Below, piece by piece: positions 26,255 through 33,144 of a stretch of DNA of 33,144 bases. Source of the stretch: an uncultured Clostridia bacterium (lineage in GTDB: Bacteria; Bacillota; Clostridia; Peptostreptococcales; Anaerovoracaceae). The notes below the pieces were generated by a model. The model did not search any database and was not told the origin of the DNA. It saw only the letters and a program-made list of their open reading frames with translations. Each line of letters starts with the position of its first letter. Position 1 is the first letter of the stretch. Location: contig CAKQOW010000023.1 in the NCBI GenBank assembly GCA_934256595.1, forward strand, positions 1 to 33,144, in the 5' to 3' direction. The translations under genes were made by a program, and so were the position numbers.

Positions 26255-27340
26255 TTATTTAGCTGTGATGTAGCCTTTGTCTGTAAGTGCCTCTGCGCAG
26301 AGGATTGCGCCGCCTGCAGCGCCTCTTACAGTATTGTGTGCAAGACCTATGAATTTGAAGTCATAGATGCTGTCTTCTCTTATTCTTCCTGCTGTTACAC
26401 CCATACCGTTTTCGTAGCCGCAGTCAATCTTAGCCTGCGGTCTGTTGTCTTCTTCAAAGTATTTAATGAACTGTTTAGGTGCGCTTGGCAGATTGTGTTC
26501 CTGAGGATATCCTCTGTAGCTTTCGGCTGCTTTGATAAGCTGTTCCTTGGTTGGTTTTTTCTTGAACTTAACAAATACAGCGGCTGTATGTCCGTCTAAA
26601 ACAGGCACTCTTACGCACTGGCAGGTAATCTTTGGCGACTCTGCTCTGACGATTTTGCCGTTTTCGATATGTCCCCATATTTTAAGAGGTTCGTCTTCAC
26701 TCTTAGCTTCCTCTCCGCCGATATACGGGATAATGTTTTCGACCATTTCAGGCCAGTCTGCAAATGTCTTGCCGGCGCCTGAAATTGCCTGATATGTTGT
26801 TGCTACCACTTCATATGGTTCAAATTCCTGCCATGCGTTTAAGATAGGAACATAGCACTGGATTGAACAGTTTGGCTTAACTGCAATAAAGCCTCTCTCT
26901 GTTCCCAGTCTTTTTTTCTGGTCTGCAATGATTTCAAAATGATCATCATTGATTTCAGGAATTACCATAGGTACATCATCTGTCCATCTATGAGCTGAAT
27001 TGTTTGATACTACAGGAGTTTCTGTTTTGGCATAAGCTTCTTCTATTGCTTTGATTTCTTCTTTGCTCATATCAACTGCGCTGAAAACAAAATCAACTGT
27101 AGATGCAACGTGCTCAACGTCATTAACGTTCATTACCACTATCTTTTTAACGGATTCAGGTATAGGGGTGGTCATCTTCCATCTTCCGCCTACTGCTTCT
27201 TCGTAGGTCTTGCCAGCACTTCTTTCACTAGCTGCGATAGTTACGACTTCATACCAAGGATGATTTTCAAGTAGTGATATAAAACGCTGTCCTACCATAC
27301 CGGTACCGCCAAGTATACCTACTCTTAATTTTTTATCCAA
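26255..27340 (-). CDS. asd: Aspartate-semialdehyde dehydrogenase
   Basis: 361 residues of the archaeal/fungal-type ASADH group, longer than the common bacterial type. It makes aspartate semialdehyde from aspartyl phosphate with NADPH for lysine, diaminopimelate, dipicolinate, threonine and methionine synthesis. Seen are G-I-L-G-G-T-G-M-V-G-Q-R-F (nucleotide binding), S-N-N-S-A-H-R-W, the catalytic Cys in K-P-N-C-S-I-Q-C, and a His in R-V-P-V-L-D-G-H-T-A near the second active-site loop. The start is taken as TTG at 27340, with GAGGTG six bases upstream. The longer frame to 27406 begins upstream of the promoter-defined transcript start near 27386 and is rejected. GTG at 27349 is an alternative. 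Confidence 0.93.
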   Translation of the reverse strand: MDKKLRVGILGGTGMVGQRFISLLENHPWYEVVTIAASERSAGKTYEEAVGGRWKMTTPIPESVKKIVVMNVNDVEHVASTVDFVFSAVDMSKEEIKAIEEAYAKTETPVVSNNSAHRWTDDVPMVIPEINDDHFEIIADQKKRLGTERGFIAVKPNCSIQCYVPILNAWQEFEPYEVVATTYQAISGAGKTFADWPEMVENIIPYIGGEEAKSEDEPLKIWGHIENGKIVRAESPKITCQCVRVPVLDGHTAAVFVKFKKKPTKEQLIKAAESYRGYPQEHNLPSAPKQFIKYFEEDNRPQAKIDCGYENGMGVTAGRIREDSIYDFKFIGLAHNTVRGAAGGAILCAEALTDKGYITAK

Positions 27341-27392
27341 TTTGTTCACCTCTCTCCTAAAATTATTGTTAATACATAAAAAATATGACTCT

Positions 27393-27421
27393 ATTTTATC
27401 ATTCAAGCACTAATTTTGCAA
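27393..27421 (-). promoter_or_regulatory. sigma-A promoter of asd
   Basis: Minus strand: TTGCAA (27421-27416), 17 bases, TAAAAT (27398-27393). Its position decides the asd start codon. Confidence 0.65.
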
Positions 27422-27609
27422 GTAAAATATATATTTTTTTATCATTCAGCAACAAAATACAATTTTACCCTGTTCAAAAAATTATCCTAAAAGCCCTATC
27501 CGCCATTAGCCTCTCTAAATATATATGCGCACCTTGCATATTCTTTTACATATTTTTCACACCATATTCCCGATATTTATCTGTCCTGCCCTCTCCGGCC
27601 TGTAACTAC

Positions 27610-28110
27610 TCACCTGCTTTGTCTGCTTCTTAATATCAGCTTACCTTTCTCAAGGTCTTCATCTTTGTAGGAATACCCTGATTGACCAATCATTCTTATC
27701 CTGACCGGAAGCGGAAACATTTTTATAAGGCTTCTGTAGTAATCCGCAGATGTGACTCCTTCTGTACCTTTAACTTTTAAAACATTATAATTCTTGTCTG
27801 TATAGATACATACCTCTGCACCGTCTGATGATGTGTCTATATAAACTTTACCACTCTTTTCTCCAATATAACAATCGTTCACGGCATAAACTCCATATAT
27901 AATATATCCGTCACGTGTTCTTGCCTTGCCTGTATATGATATATGTACGAAAGAAGCAGTATCTCTGTTAACACACATTTTTTCTTCCATATGCCCCAGC
28001 TGTTCTTCTACATATTCTCTGTCTGCCCTGCTCATATTAACCGGGTATGTAAAAAACAGTGCTGCCACAATTGCCACTATTATCACAAATTTTTTCATAT
28101 TCTCTTTCAT
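27610..28110 (-). CDS. Membrane-anchored small exported protein, downstream paralogue of a tandem pair
   Basis: 166 residues: MKENMKKF, one anchor or signal helix (about 6-22), then an extracytoplasmic domain. The sequence is plainly paralogous to the neighbour at 28199-28672: shared blocks are N-M-S-R-x-D-R-E-Y-V, H-I-S-Y-T-G-K, Y-T-D-K-N-Y and MFPLPVRIRMIGQSG. It carries extra residues between the anchor and the first block (GHMEEKMCVNRDT) and a different C-terminal tail. I recognise no family. The start at 28110 follows GGGGG nine bases upstream, matching its paralogue. The upstream region keeps a copy of the -35/-10 and leader seen before the paralogue but lacks the LytTR half-sites, so it probably depends on read-through. 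Confidence 0.72.
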   Translation of the reverse strand: MKENMKKFVIIVAIVAALFFTYPVNMSRADREYVEEQLGHMEEKMCVNRDTASFVHISYTGKARTRDGYIIYGVYAVNDCYIGEKSGKVYIDTSSDGAEVCIYTDKNYNVLKVKGTEGVTSADYYRSLIKMFPLPVRIRMIGQSGYSYKDEDLEKGKLILRSRQSR

Positions 28111-28198
28111 AATATCCCCCTCATCCTCTGTTTTCCTAAGCAATAACATATGAAAATTTCATTTCAAATAGTATTCCTTATATTTAGCTGTCCCTGCT

Positions 28199-28672
28199 TT
28201 ATTTTTCTTTTAATATCTTCTCCGCTTTCTTAAAATCTTCATCTTTGTATGAAGTTCCTGATTGACCAATCATTCTTATCCTGACCGGCAGTGGAAACAT
28301 TTTTATACGGGTTTTATTATAGTCTGCAAATGTATCCGGTGTTTCTATTTTTAAAATGGTGTAGTTTTTATCTGTATAGATACAATTTTCAACACCGTTG
28401 TTTTCAAATATAGAAACTTCACCTGTATCATCTATGGAAAAAGTGTTTACAGCATAGAAAGCATATATAATATAACCGTTATTATTTCTTTTCTTTCCTG
28501 TATATGATATATGAGCAAAAGCAATTATACCACTGCTCTGTTTTTCTTCCATATCCTCTATCTGCTCTTTCACATATTCTCTGTCTGACCTGCTCATATT
28601 AACCGGATATGTAAAAAACAGCGCTGCCACAATTACCACTATTATTATAAATTTTTTTACATTCTCTTTCAT
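28199..28672 (-). CDS. Membrane-anchored small exported protein, upstream paralogue, putative LytTR target
   Basis: 157 residues with MKENVKKF, a hydrophobic helix (about 7-22, IIIVVIVAALFFTYPV), then a small extracytoplasmic domain ending in a Lys/Glu-rich tail. Motifs shared with the gene at 27610-28110 include MFPLPVRIRMIGQSG and Y-I-I-Y-A-F-Y-A-V-N-type strands. The function is unknown and no enzyme motif is visible. The start at 28672 rather than 28711 is fixed by the GGGGG ribosome binding site and by a promoter whose -10 (28702-28707) lies inside the longer frame. It is the first gene behind the third LytTR operator, so the best prediction is an output of the AgrC/AgrA-like circuit located 15 kb away. 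Confidence 0.75.
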   Translation of the reverse strand: MKENVKKFIIIVVIVAALFFTYPVNMSRSDREYVKEQIEDMEEKQSSGIIAFAHISYTGKKRNNNGYIIYAFYAVNTFSIDDTGEVSIFENNGVENCIYTDKNYTILKIETPDTFADYNKTRIKMFPLPVRIRMIGQSGTSYKDEDFKKAEKILKEK

Positions 28673-28701
28673 AATGTCCCCCTTATTCTCTGTTTTTCTA
28701 A

Positions 28702-28769
28702 ACAGTAGCATAAGGATAACCTCATTTCAAACAGTTTGCATTAAGCGGTTGTTTTTTGTGATAAGCGGT
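28702..28769 (-). promoter_or_regulatory. LytTR operator and promoter of the exported-protein pair
   Basis: Minus strand: ACCGCTTAT (28769-28761), 11-base spacer CACAAAAAACA, ACCGCTTAA (28749-28741), 10 bases, TTGAAA (28730-28725), 17 bases, TACTGT (28707-28702). Both half-sites are near identical here, making this the clearest site of the three. The leader is about 23 bases. Confidence 0.78.
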
Positions 28770-28954
28770 CCGGATTATATAAACTTAAGGCCTTTAACCT
28801 CTGCTTTGTATGTCAGATACGCAAATTTATACCTTGCCATATTCAGGTGATTTAATATACTCCCTATCTGTTTTCTGTTCAAAGTTCCCCTGCGCTTTCA
28901 CACTTTTCTCTTCATTTTCATATATTATTAGTAAATATGAAAGAAGGTGCTTTT

Positions 28955-29902
28955 TTGTCAATATTCAAAGGTGCAGGCACAGCCCTTGTAACTCCGTTTA
29001 AAGATGGCACTGTCGACTGGGACTCTCTCAATTCGCTTATCCAGTGGCAGCTTGATGAAAAAATCGACGCTATAGTCTCCTGCGGCACTACGGGAGAGGC
29101 TTCAACATTAAAAGACGATGAGCATATAGAGGTTGTTAAGTTTACCGTAAACAAGGTACAGCAGTGGGCGCTCAGGGAACATTCCGATGAAAGCGTGTTT
29201 GACGGAGTTCCTCTTGAAAAGCGCATACCTGTAATTGCAGGTGCGGGAAGTAATGATACAGACCACGCCATAGAAATGGCGCAGACCTTAGAAAAGCTCG
29301 GAATAGACGGACTGCTGCTGGTAACCCCATATTACAACAAGTGCAGCCAGAAAGGACTGATAAAGCATTATGAAAAAATTGCAGACTCAGTTAAAGTCCC
29401 TTGTATCCTTTATTCAGTACCCGGTCGTACAGGAGTCAATATCTTTCCTGATACCGTATTTTATCTGGCAGATCACCCCAACATCATAGGCATCAAAGAA
29501 GCCAGCGGTGATATATCGCAGGTATGCAGCATATCGAGAGCAATTTCCGAAAGCTTCGATGTGTACTCCGGAAATGACGATATGACAGTTCCTATGATGT
29601 CGCTTGGAGCGGCAGGCTGCATATCAACAGCTTCAAATATAGTTCCAAATGACGTACATAAGATGACACACGCATATCTTGACGGTGATACAGGCAGGGC
29701 CAGAGAAATGCAGCTTAATATGAAACCTCTCATAGATGCTCTGTTTGCAGATGTAAACCCTATTCCCGTAAAGGCCGCTCTAAGCTTTATGGGAAAAATA
29801 CAGCCAGAATACAGACTGCCTCTGTGTGAAGCCTCAAATGCAGTATTGTTTAACCTGATGGCTGAAATGAAAAGGTACGGACTGACACTTCCCGAATTAT
29901 AG
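28955..29902 (+). CDS. dapA: 4-hydroxy-tetrahydrodipicolinate synthase
   Basis: 315 residues of DapA, a TIM-barrel aldolase that condenses pyruvate with aspartate semialdehyde on the way to diaminopimelate, lysine and spore dipicolinate. Catalytic features are all present: T-T-G-E near residue 42, the Tyr pair in T-P-Y-Y-N, P-G-R-T-G with the Arg, and the Schiff-base Lys in G-I-K-E-A. It is longer than usual (about 292) because of an insertion of about 19 residues after the second helix (around W-A-L-R-E-H-S-D-E-S). The start is TTG at 28955 after AAGAAGGTG, giving the canonical MSIFKGAGTALVTPF opening; ATG at 28937 has no ribosome binding site. Its product precursor comes from asd, 1.6 kb away on the other strand. 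Confidence 0.93.
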   Translation: MSIFKGAGTALVTPFKDGTVDWDSLNSLIQWQLDEKIDAIVSCGTTGEASTLKDDEHIEVVKFTVNKVQQWALREHSDESVFDGVPLEKRIPVIAGAGSNDTDHAIEMAQTLEKLGIDGLLLVTPYYNKCSQKGLIKHYEKIADSVKVPCILYSVPGRTGVNIFPDTVFYLADHPNIIGIKEASGDISQVCSISRAISESFDVYSGNDDMTVPMMSLGAAGCISTASNIVPNDVHKMTHAYLDGDTGRAREMQLNMKPLIDALFADVNPIPVKAALSFMGKIQPEYRLPLCEASNAVLFNLMAEMKRYGLTLPEL

Positions 29903-30034
29903 CGGGAATATCTGTTTTTGCTATTCCTTTATTAAGTGACTTGTGCTATACTTGTCTAAAAGCACTGCAACAGCATATAGTATAGCCTGTTGTAAAAAAT
30001 AGTTAAGATTATGCAATATATTTTAATCTTTGTA

Positions 30035-30063
30035 TTGACAAGTCTTAACTTCAAAGTTATAAT
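30035..30063 (+). promoter_or_regulatory. Consensus sigma-A promoter for rpmF
   Basis: TTGACA (30035-30040), exactly 17 bases, TATAAT (30058-30063): a perfect match at both hexamers. It gives a leader of about 55 bases before rpmF, consistent with the high expression of a ribosomal protein gene. Confidence 0.92.
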
Positions 30064-30126
30064 ATTAACGTTGCAAATTAAACAAATTTGAATTATACAA
30101 ACTAATGAATAAAAGGAGGTGTAGCA

Positions 30127-30309
30127 ATGGCAGTACCAAAAAGGAAAACATCTAAGGCAAAGAGAAACAGCAGAAGATCTGCAAATATGAAGAAAACCGC
30201 TCCCGGTTTATCAATTTGCCCACAGTGTCATGAACCTAAGCTTCCGCACAGAGTTTGTCCTAATTGCAATTACTACGATGGCAAGGAAGTTGTTGCTTCA
30301 GAAATCTAA
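30127..30309 (+). CDS. rpmF: 50S ribosomal protein L32
   Basis: 60 residues, full-length L32. The N-terminal basic stretch M-A-V-P-K-R-K-T-S-K-A-K is the family signature. A four-Cys zinc ribbon (C-P-Q-C and C-P-N-C) is intact, so this is the zinc-binding form rather than the Cys-free paralogue some bacteria carry for zinc starvation. AAAGGAGGTG lies directly upstream. The usual preceding gene (yceD/DUF177) is missing; rpmF is read alone from its own promoter and ends at a terminator. Confidence 0.97.
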   Translation: MAVPKRKTSKAKRNSRRSANMKKTAPGLSICPQCHEPKLPHRVCPNCNYYDGKEVVASEI

Positions 30310-30324
30310 TAGACACGAAAACTA

Positions 30325-30356
30325 CACCCTTCGGTTTCCCGAAGGGTGCTTTTGTT
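30325..30356 (+). terminator. Rho-independent terminator of rpmF
   Basis: 10-bp stem CACCCTTCGG / CCGAAGGGTG with a tiny loop (30325-30348), then TTTTGTTTTT. It is strong on the plus strand and may also stop the convergent gene at 30361. Confidence 0.9.
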
Positions 30357-30360
30357 TTTG

Positions 30361-31122
30361 TCACATTTTTGTATGCGGGTTGATATACTGACCATGATCT
30401 TTAGTCCTGCCCCTGCCGTACTGTATTGCAAATACAGGGCATCTGTGCAGACAGCCCAGACACATTGTGCACTGCGACTTTATCCATACTGGTCTGCCGT
30501 CTTTAATCTCAATTGCCTTAACCGGGCATTTTTTCTCACACAGACCGCAGCTTATGCAGCCGCTCTCAGCATAAAGATTATCCGTACGTCTCATTTGGTC
30601 ATATGCCCTGCCCGCTATCGAAAGGGCAAATGCCGGCATCTGCCGCTTCATATGCTTTCGTCTGTCGCCTGCCAGTATGCTTGCTGCCGCCGCCTCTATC
30701 TCTGACTCGGCCGACATATTTATGGCTTCCACCTTGTGAGCATCTGACAGATTGAATATAGGGGTCCATGTGTCAGGCATTCTGATGCTGTATACACTGT
30801 CAATCTCTATATTATTCTCTTTAAGAAGCTCTCGCATTTCATGAACCGATGCGCCCGGCGTAGTTCCGTAGGTCGATACAAAATATACATAGGTATTCTC
30901 TGAAACCTTAATTTCGGTATTCTGTATGAAATCTCTGACTATGCTTGGAAGTCTCCAGCTATATGTCGGAGATATAAGGCCCAGCCTCTTTTCACCTCTG
31001 AAATCAGCTTCTTCTCCGCCATTCATAAAGTCAAGGATTGATTTTACCTCATCTTCTGTTTTTTGCGCCAGCGCCTCCGCAGTATGTCTGCAGTTGCCGG
31101 TCGCACTGAAATATATAATCAT
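30361..31122 (-). CDS. EFR1-family flavodoxin/ferredoxin fusion protein
   Basis: 253 residues. The N-terminal flavodoxin-like domain (about 1-160) starts I-I-Y-F-S-A-T-G-N, the FMN-phosphate loop. A C-terminal 2[4Fe-4S] ferredoxin domain (about 185-235) has two complete clusters: C-I-S-C-G-L-C-E-K-K-C-P and C-T-M-C-L-G-C-L-H-R-C-P. This fusion (EFR1 type) is common in anaerobes and shuttles low-potential electrons to unknown partners. It follows the DUF1697 gene by 18 bases and is probably cotranscribed with it. All eight Cys ligands are present, so it is likely functional. Confidence 0.9.
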   Translation of the reverse strand: MIIYFSATGNCRHTAEALAQKTEDEVKSILDFMNGGEEADFRGEKRLGLISPTYSWRLPSIVRDFIQNTEIKVSENTYVYFVSTYGTTPGASVHEMRELLKENNIEIDSVYSIRMPDTWTPIFNLSDAHKVEAINMSAESEIEAAAASILAGDRRKHMKRQMPAFALSIAGRAYDQMRRTDNLYAESGCISCGLCEKKCPVKAIEIKDGRPVWIKSQCTMCLGCLHRCPVFAIQYGRGRTKDHGQYINPHTKM

Positions 31123-31140
31123 AGTTTATGCCTCTGCCTT

Positions 31141-31680
31141 TCACAGCTTTGCAAGTTTTCTCACCGTACCTGCCGTCCGTATGGTTATTTCACTGCCTAC
31201 AGCTTCTCTTGCTGTCATTGTCCACCAGTTGGTCTTGCGATAGTCTTTGCGTATAAATGACCAGAAAACAGCGTTTTTGTAGTTAAAAACCTTTTCGTAT
31301 TCAGTCTCCGGTTCTCCCAGCGCGCTGTAAAGTCTGTCATAGTCTACAGACGGGAACATAAATATGAGGTTGTCATAAATCTCTTTATTGTCATCTCCCC
31401 ACCACTTCGGAGCATTTGCAAGTATGTCTGCAATTTCCTCCTGCAATATTACAAGTACGGGTATATCAAGCTTAAATCTGTCCTTTATCATCGCCGTTAT
31501 ATTCTCAGAAATACTCCCCTTATCCTCTGCATCACTGTCAAAGGCAACATTGCCGCTGTTTAAGTAAGTGGAAACTTCTGTGTATCCCGCTTCTGTAAAG
31601 CCTGTCTTAAGCTCTGCCATAGGAATTTTGTTTTTGCCGCTTATGTTTATACCTCTTAGAAGCGCTATATATCTTTTCAT
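31141..31680 (-). CDS. DUF1697 family protein
   Basis: 179 residues matching DUF1697. The opening Y-I-A-L-L-R-G-I-N-I-S-G-K-N-K-I-P-M is the family's hallmark, followed by T-Y-L-N-S-G-N-V-A-F and the central P-K-W-W-G block. The C-terminal half has the usual K-T-N-W-W-T-M-T-A-R (the more common form is N-W-R-T). It is soluble and cytoplasmic; the function of the family is not established. GGTGAGAG lies before the start. It is probably cotranscribed with the EFR1 gene. Confidence 0.88.
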   Translation of the reverse strand: MKRYIALLRGINISGKNKIPMAELKTGFTEAGYTEVSTYLNSGNVAFDSDAEDKGSISENITAMIKDRFKLDIPVLVILQEEIADILANAPKWWGDDNKEIYDNLIFMFPSVDYDRLYSALGEPETEYEKVFNYKNAVFWSFIRKDYRKTNWWTMTAREAVGSEITIRTAGTVRKLAKL

Positions 31681-31789
31681 TTATCTCTCACCCCTGCTTA
31701 ATATATGCAGTATCTTCCTGTTTTCCGATGTGTTAACTTCTAACTATTCCGGCTGCTGCAATACAGCGCTTCACCTGTAAACCACCTCA

Positions 31790-32128
31790 CTATATATTCT
31801 TTTTAAGATTATTCCTTGCCTGCGGATTGCCTGCAATTATTGCTCCGACAGTTTCACATTCATCAAGCCTGTCGCAACTGCCGCAGGTATTCATACCCCT
31901 ACTCTCTGCACATTTTCTGATAAGGCATATGTCGTTACAGAACGGTGTCTTAACGCCCTCTATACGACAGCCCACGCAGTTTATCATATCAGCAGTAATT
32001 TCTACTCCGTTGAGGCTGCTCCACAGCTTCGCTGTTTTCTCTCTCAGAGCCTTATCATTATTAACGGTTGCAATGCGGGCATCACATTGCTCGCAGTCAA
32101 GACCGCAATAGCCAATCAGTTCTTTCAT
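31790..32128 (-). CDS. DUF3795 family cysteine-rich protein
   Basis: 112 residues matching DUF3795, small proteins rich in Cys pairs that probably bind a metal. The N-terminal I-G-Y-C-G-L-D-C-E-Q-C-D-A is the defining motif. Further Cys residues occur in N-C-V-G-C, F-C-N-D-I-C-L-I-R-K-C and the C-G-S-C-D-R-L-D-E-C block. The start is set at 32128 because GGAGG lies eight bases upstream; the ATG at 32146 overlaps the end of the previous gene (ATGA) and remains possible. The function is unknown. Confidence 0.82.
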   Translation of the reverse strand: MKELIGYCGLDCEQCDARIATVNNDKALREKTAKLWSSLNGVEITADMINCVGCRIEGVKTPFCNDICLIRKCAESRGMNTCGSCDRLDECETVGAIIAGNPQARNNLKKNI

Positions 32129-32142
32129 TGTATGTACCTCCG

Positions 32143-32529
32143 TCATATACCTAAGATGTAAAAGCCGTTATATTGTTTTGATGCCTCAAGCCAGCGCAAA
32201 AGCCGCTCATAATCAAAAGGTCTGTCTCTGCATATACAGTCTGTAACGATGTCTGTCACTGACGGCGCATAATAATTGATGCCGTATATATCAACAGCAC
32301 CTTGTTTGAGATTATTATATACACCGCAGTCAAAATATTTACCATATTCCCTGTAAAACCTGTCTGCATCACTTACATACAGCGATTCCTCTCTGCCGTT
32401 TTCAATGCTGTCTACCGCCACAAGCTCCCTTATGTCAGTACCCGCAGATGCCCTGCAGAACTGCAATTCAATAAATGCAGAGCCTTGAAGCGTGCACTTT
32501 TCTTCATATGTGTAAAATATTTTCATCAT
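32143..32529 (-). CDS. Hypothetical protein, 128 residues
   Basis: A soluble 128-residue protein that I do not recognise. It has no signal or membrane segment, four Cys scattered through it, and a mixed alpha/beta character. Notable are the D-I-Y-G-I-N-Y-Y-A-P-S-V-T-D-I-V block and a C-terminal R-L-L-R-W-L-E-A helix. The start is uncertain: two consecutive ATG codons follow AAAGAG without normal spacing. It sits 21 bases after the gene at 32551-32865 and overlaps or abuts the DUF3795 gene, so these three are probably one transcript. Confidence 0.6.
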   Translation of the reverse strand: MMKIFYTYEEKCTLQGSAFIELQFCRASAGTDIRELVAVDSIENGREESLYVSDADRFYREYGKYFDCGVYNNLKQGAVDIYGINYYAPSVTDIVTDCICRDRPFDYERLLRWLEASKQYNGFYILGI

Positions 32530-32550
32530 CTCTTTAAATAATATTTCTTT

Positions 32551-32865
32551 TTATAAACCTAAATCTGCAAAAATCCCATACCAATAGACCTGATTAACTG
32601 TAGCCGCCGCTGCTTCTTTGAAAACGGATTGCCCGCGCCCTCTCTGTATATATAAATCATATAATTTTTCGCACTCGGATTTTTTGAGCGTTCTCGGTTT
32701 GCTTATAGAACATTTTGGTTCTTTTTGTTTAGCTGTTGTCACCATAATACACCCATTATCTACATATGCATAAAACCATTTTCCTTTTCTATTAATCAAA
32801 GGTCTTGTAACAATATCTCTTGGATTGCTTTTTAAACTGTTTACTAAAACATCATAATCTATCAT
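32551..32865 (-). CDS. Hypothetical protein, 104 residues
   Basis: A 104-residue protein with a strongly basic middle (K-P-R-T-L-K-K-S-E-C) and an N-terminal beta-rich part (K-G-K-W-F-Y-A-Y-V-D-N-G-C-I-M-V). The C-terminal V-N-Q-V-Y-W-Y-G-I-F segment is unusual. I recognise no family. GGAG eight bases before the ATG supports the start. It is the first gene of the putative three-gene unit and lies 20 bases from the tandem repeat array, so its promoter may lie inside or next to the repeats. Confidence 0.6.
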   Translation of the reverse strand: MIDYDVLVNSLKSNPRDIVTRPLINRKGKWFYAYVDNGCIMVTTAKQKEPKCSISKPRTLKKSECEKLYDLYIQRGRGQSVFKEAAAATVNQVYWYGIFADLGL

Positions 32866-32886
32866 AATAACGCTCCTATTATCTTT

Positions 32887-33144
32887 CCAGCCATTTGCTT
32901 CGCAAATGGGGTTAGGTCATAAACTGAAAAATTGCACTCTCGCTAAAGCTCGGCAATTTCTGTATTTGACCTACCAGCCTTTTGCTTCGCAAATGGGGTT
33001 AGGTCATAAACTGAAAAATTGCACTCTCGCTAAAGCTCGGCAATTTCTGTATTTGACCTACCAGCCTTTTGCTTCGCAAATGGGGTTAGGTCATAAACTG
33101 AAAAATTGCACTCTCGCTAAAGCTCGGCAATTTCTGTATTTGAC
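32887..33144. repeat. Tandem array of an 87-bp palindrome-rich repeat, running off the window
   Basis: Three head-to-tail copies begin at 32887, 32974 and 33061, each 87 bp; the last is cut at 84 bp by the edge. Copies 1 and 2 differ at one position only (ATTTGC against TTTTGC in the first hairpin). Each unit holds a small hairpin ATTTGC-TTC-GCAAAT and a larger imperfect one bounded by AGGTCA / TGACCT with an inner AAATTGC / GCAATTT stem. The +2 frame stays open across all copies as a 29-residue repeat. No spacers separate the copies, so it is not CRISPR. Confidence 0.9.

Noticed and set aside
29985..30000. Terminator after dapA at the CAACAG / CTGTTG inverted repeat
   Set aside because: The stem is short and bulged and is followed by A residues, not T, on the plus strand; I could not support it.
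32887..33144. CRISPR array
   Set aside because: Repeats are 87 bp and directly abutted with no variable spacers; no cas gene is visible.

Overview
The window looks like chromosome of a low-GC, anaerobic, endospore-forming member of the Clostridia. The evidence is a spoVAC-spoVAD-spoVAE operon, a flavodoxin/ferredoxin fusion, strong AGGAGG-type ribosome binding sites, frequent TTG starts, AgrC/LytTR-type signalling and a consensus sigma-A promoter. A family-level guess (Anaerovoracaceae or Lachnospiraceae relatives) is inference only.

Layout. 1-70: 5' end of an IS200/IS605-type tnpB running off the left edge. 134-4300 (minus): comEC, holA and an EamA transporter. 4483-13108 (minus): a large signalling block made of two related operons. 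Operon A reads response regulator, AgrC-like kinase, 53-aa membrane microprotein, lipoprotein, short exported protein. Operon B reads response regulator, kinase, lipoprotein, second kinase, long exported protein. 13326-16310 (plus): bifunctional class A penicillin-binding protein. 16342-18558 (minus): a 91-aa protein and spoVAC-AD-AE. 18651-20454 (plus): maf and a BaiN/HI0933-type flavoprotein. 20545-25075 (minus): an operon of APC permease, AraC regulator, YtcJ-like amidohydrolase and GyrI-like protein. 25234-25416 (plus): a 60-aa membrane protein. 25475-27340 (minus): S51 peptidase-like protein and asd. 27610-28672 (minus): two paralogous membrane-anchored proteins. 28955-30309 (plus): dapA and rpmF. 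30361-32865 (minus): small-enzyme and hypothetical genes. 32887-33144: a near-perfect 87-bp tandem repeat that runs off the right edge.

The main discovery is a self-contained LytTR regulon. Three minus-strand promoters (7984-8051, 13041-13108, 28702-28769) share one architecture: a 9-bp half-site, 11 bp, a second half-site, 10 bp, TTGAA at -35, 17 bp, then the -10. The 11-bp spacer always contains CAAAAAAC. Two of these promoters precede the two LytTR response-regulator operons. The third lies about 15 kb away, in front of the two paralogous exported proteins lodged between asd and dapA. The simplest reading is an autoregulated AgrA-like circuit with three AgrC-like sensors, two regulators and a set of small exported or lipid-anchored effector proteins. 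No agrB or agrD is visible, so the signal is unknown.

Many start codons were moved inward from the longest open frame because a ribosome binding site or a promoter decides them; each case is explained in its entry.
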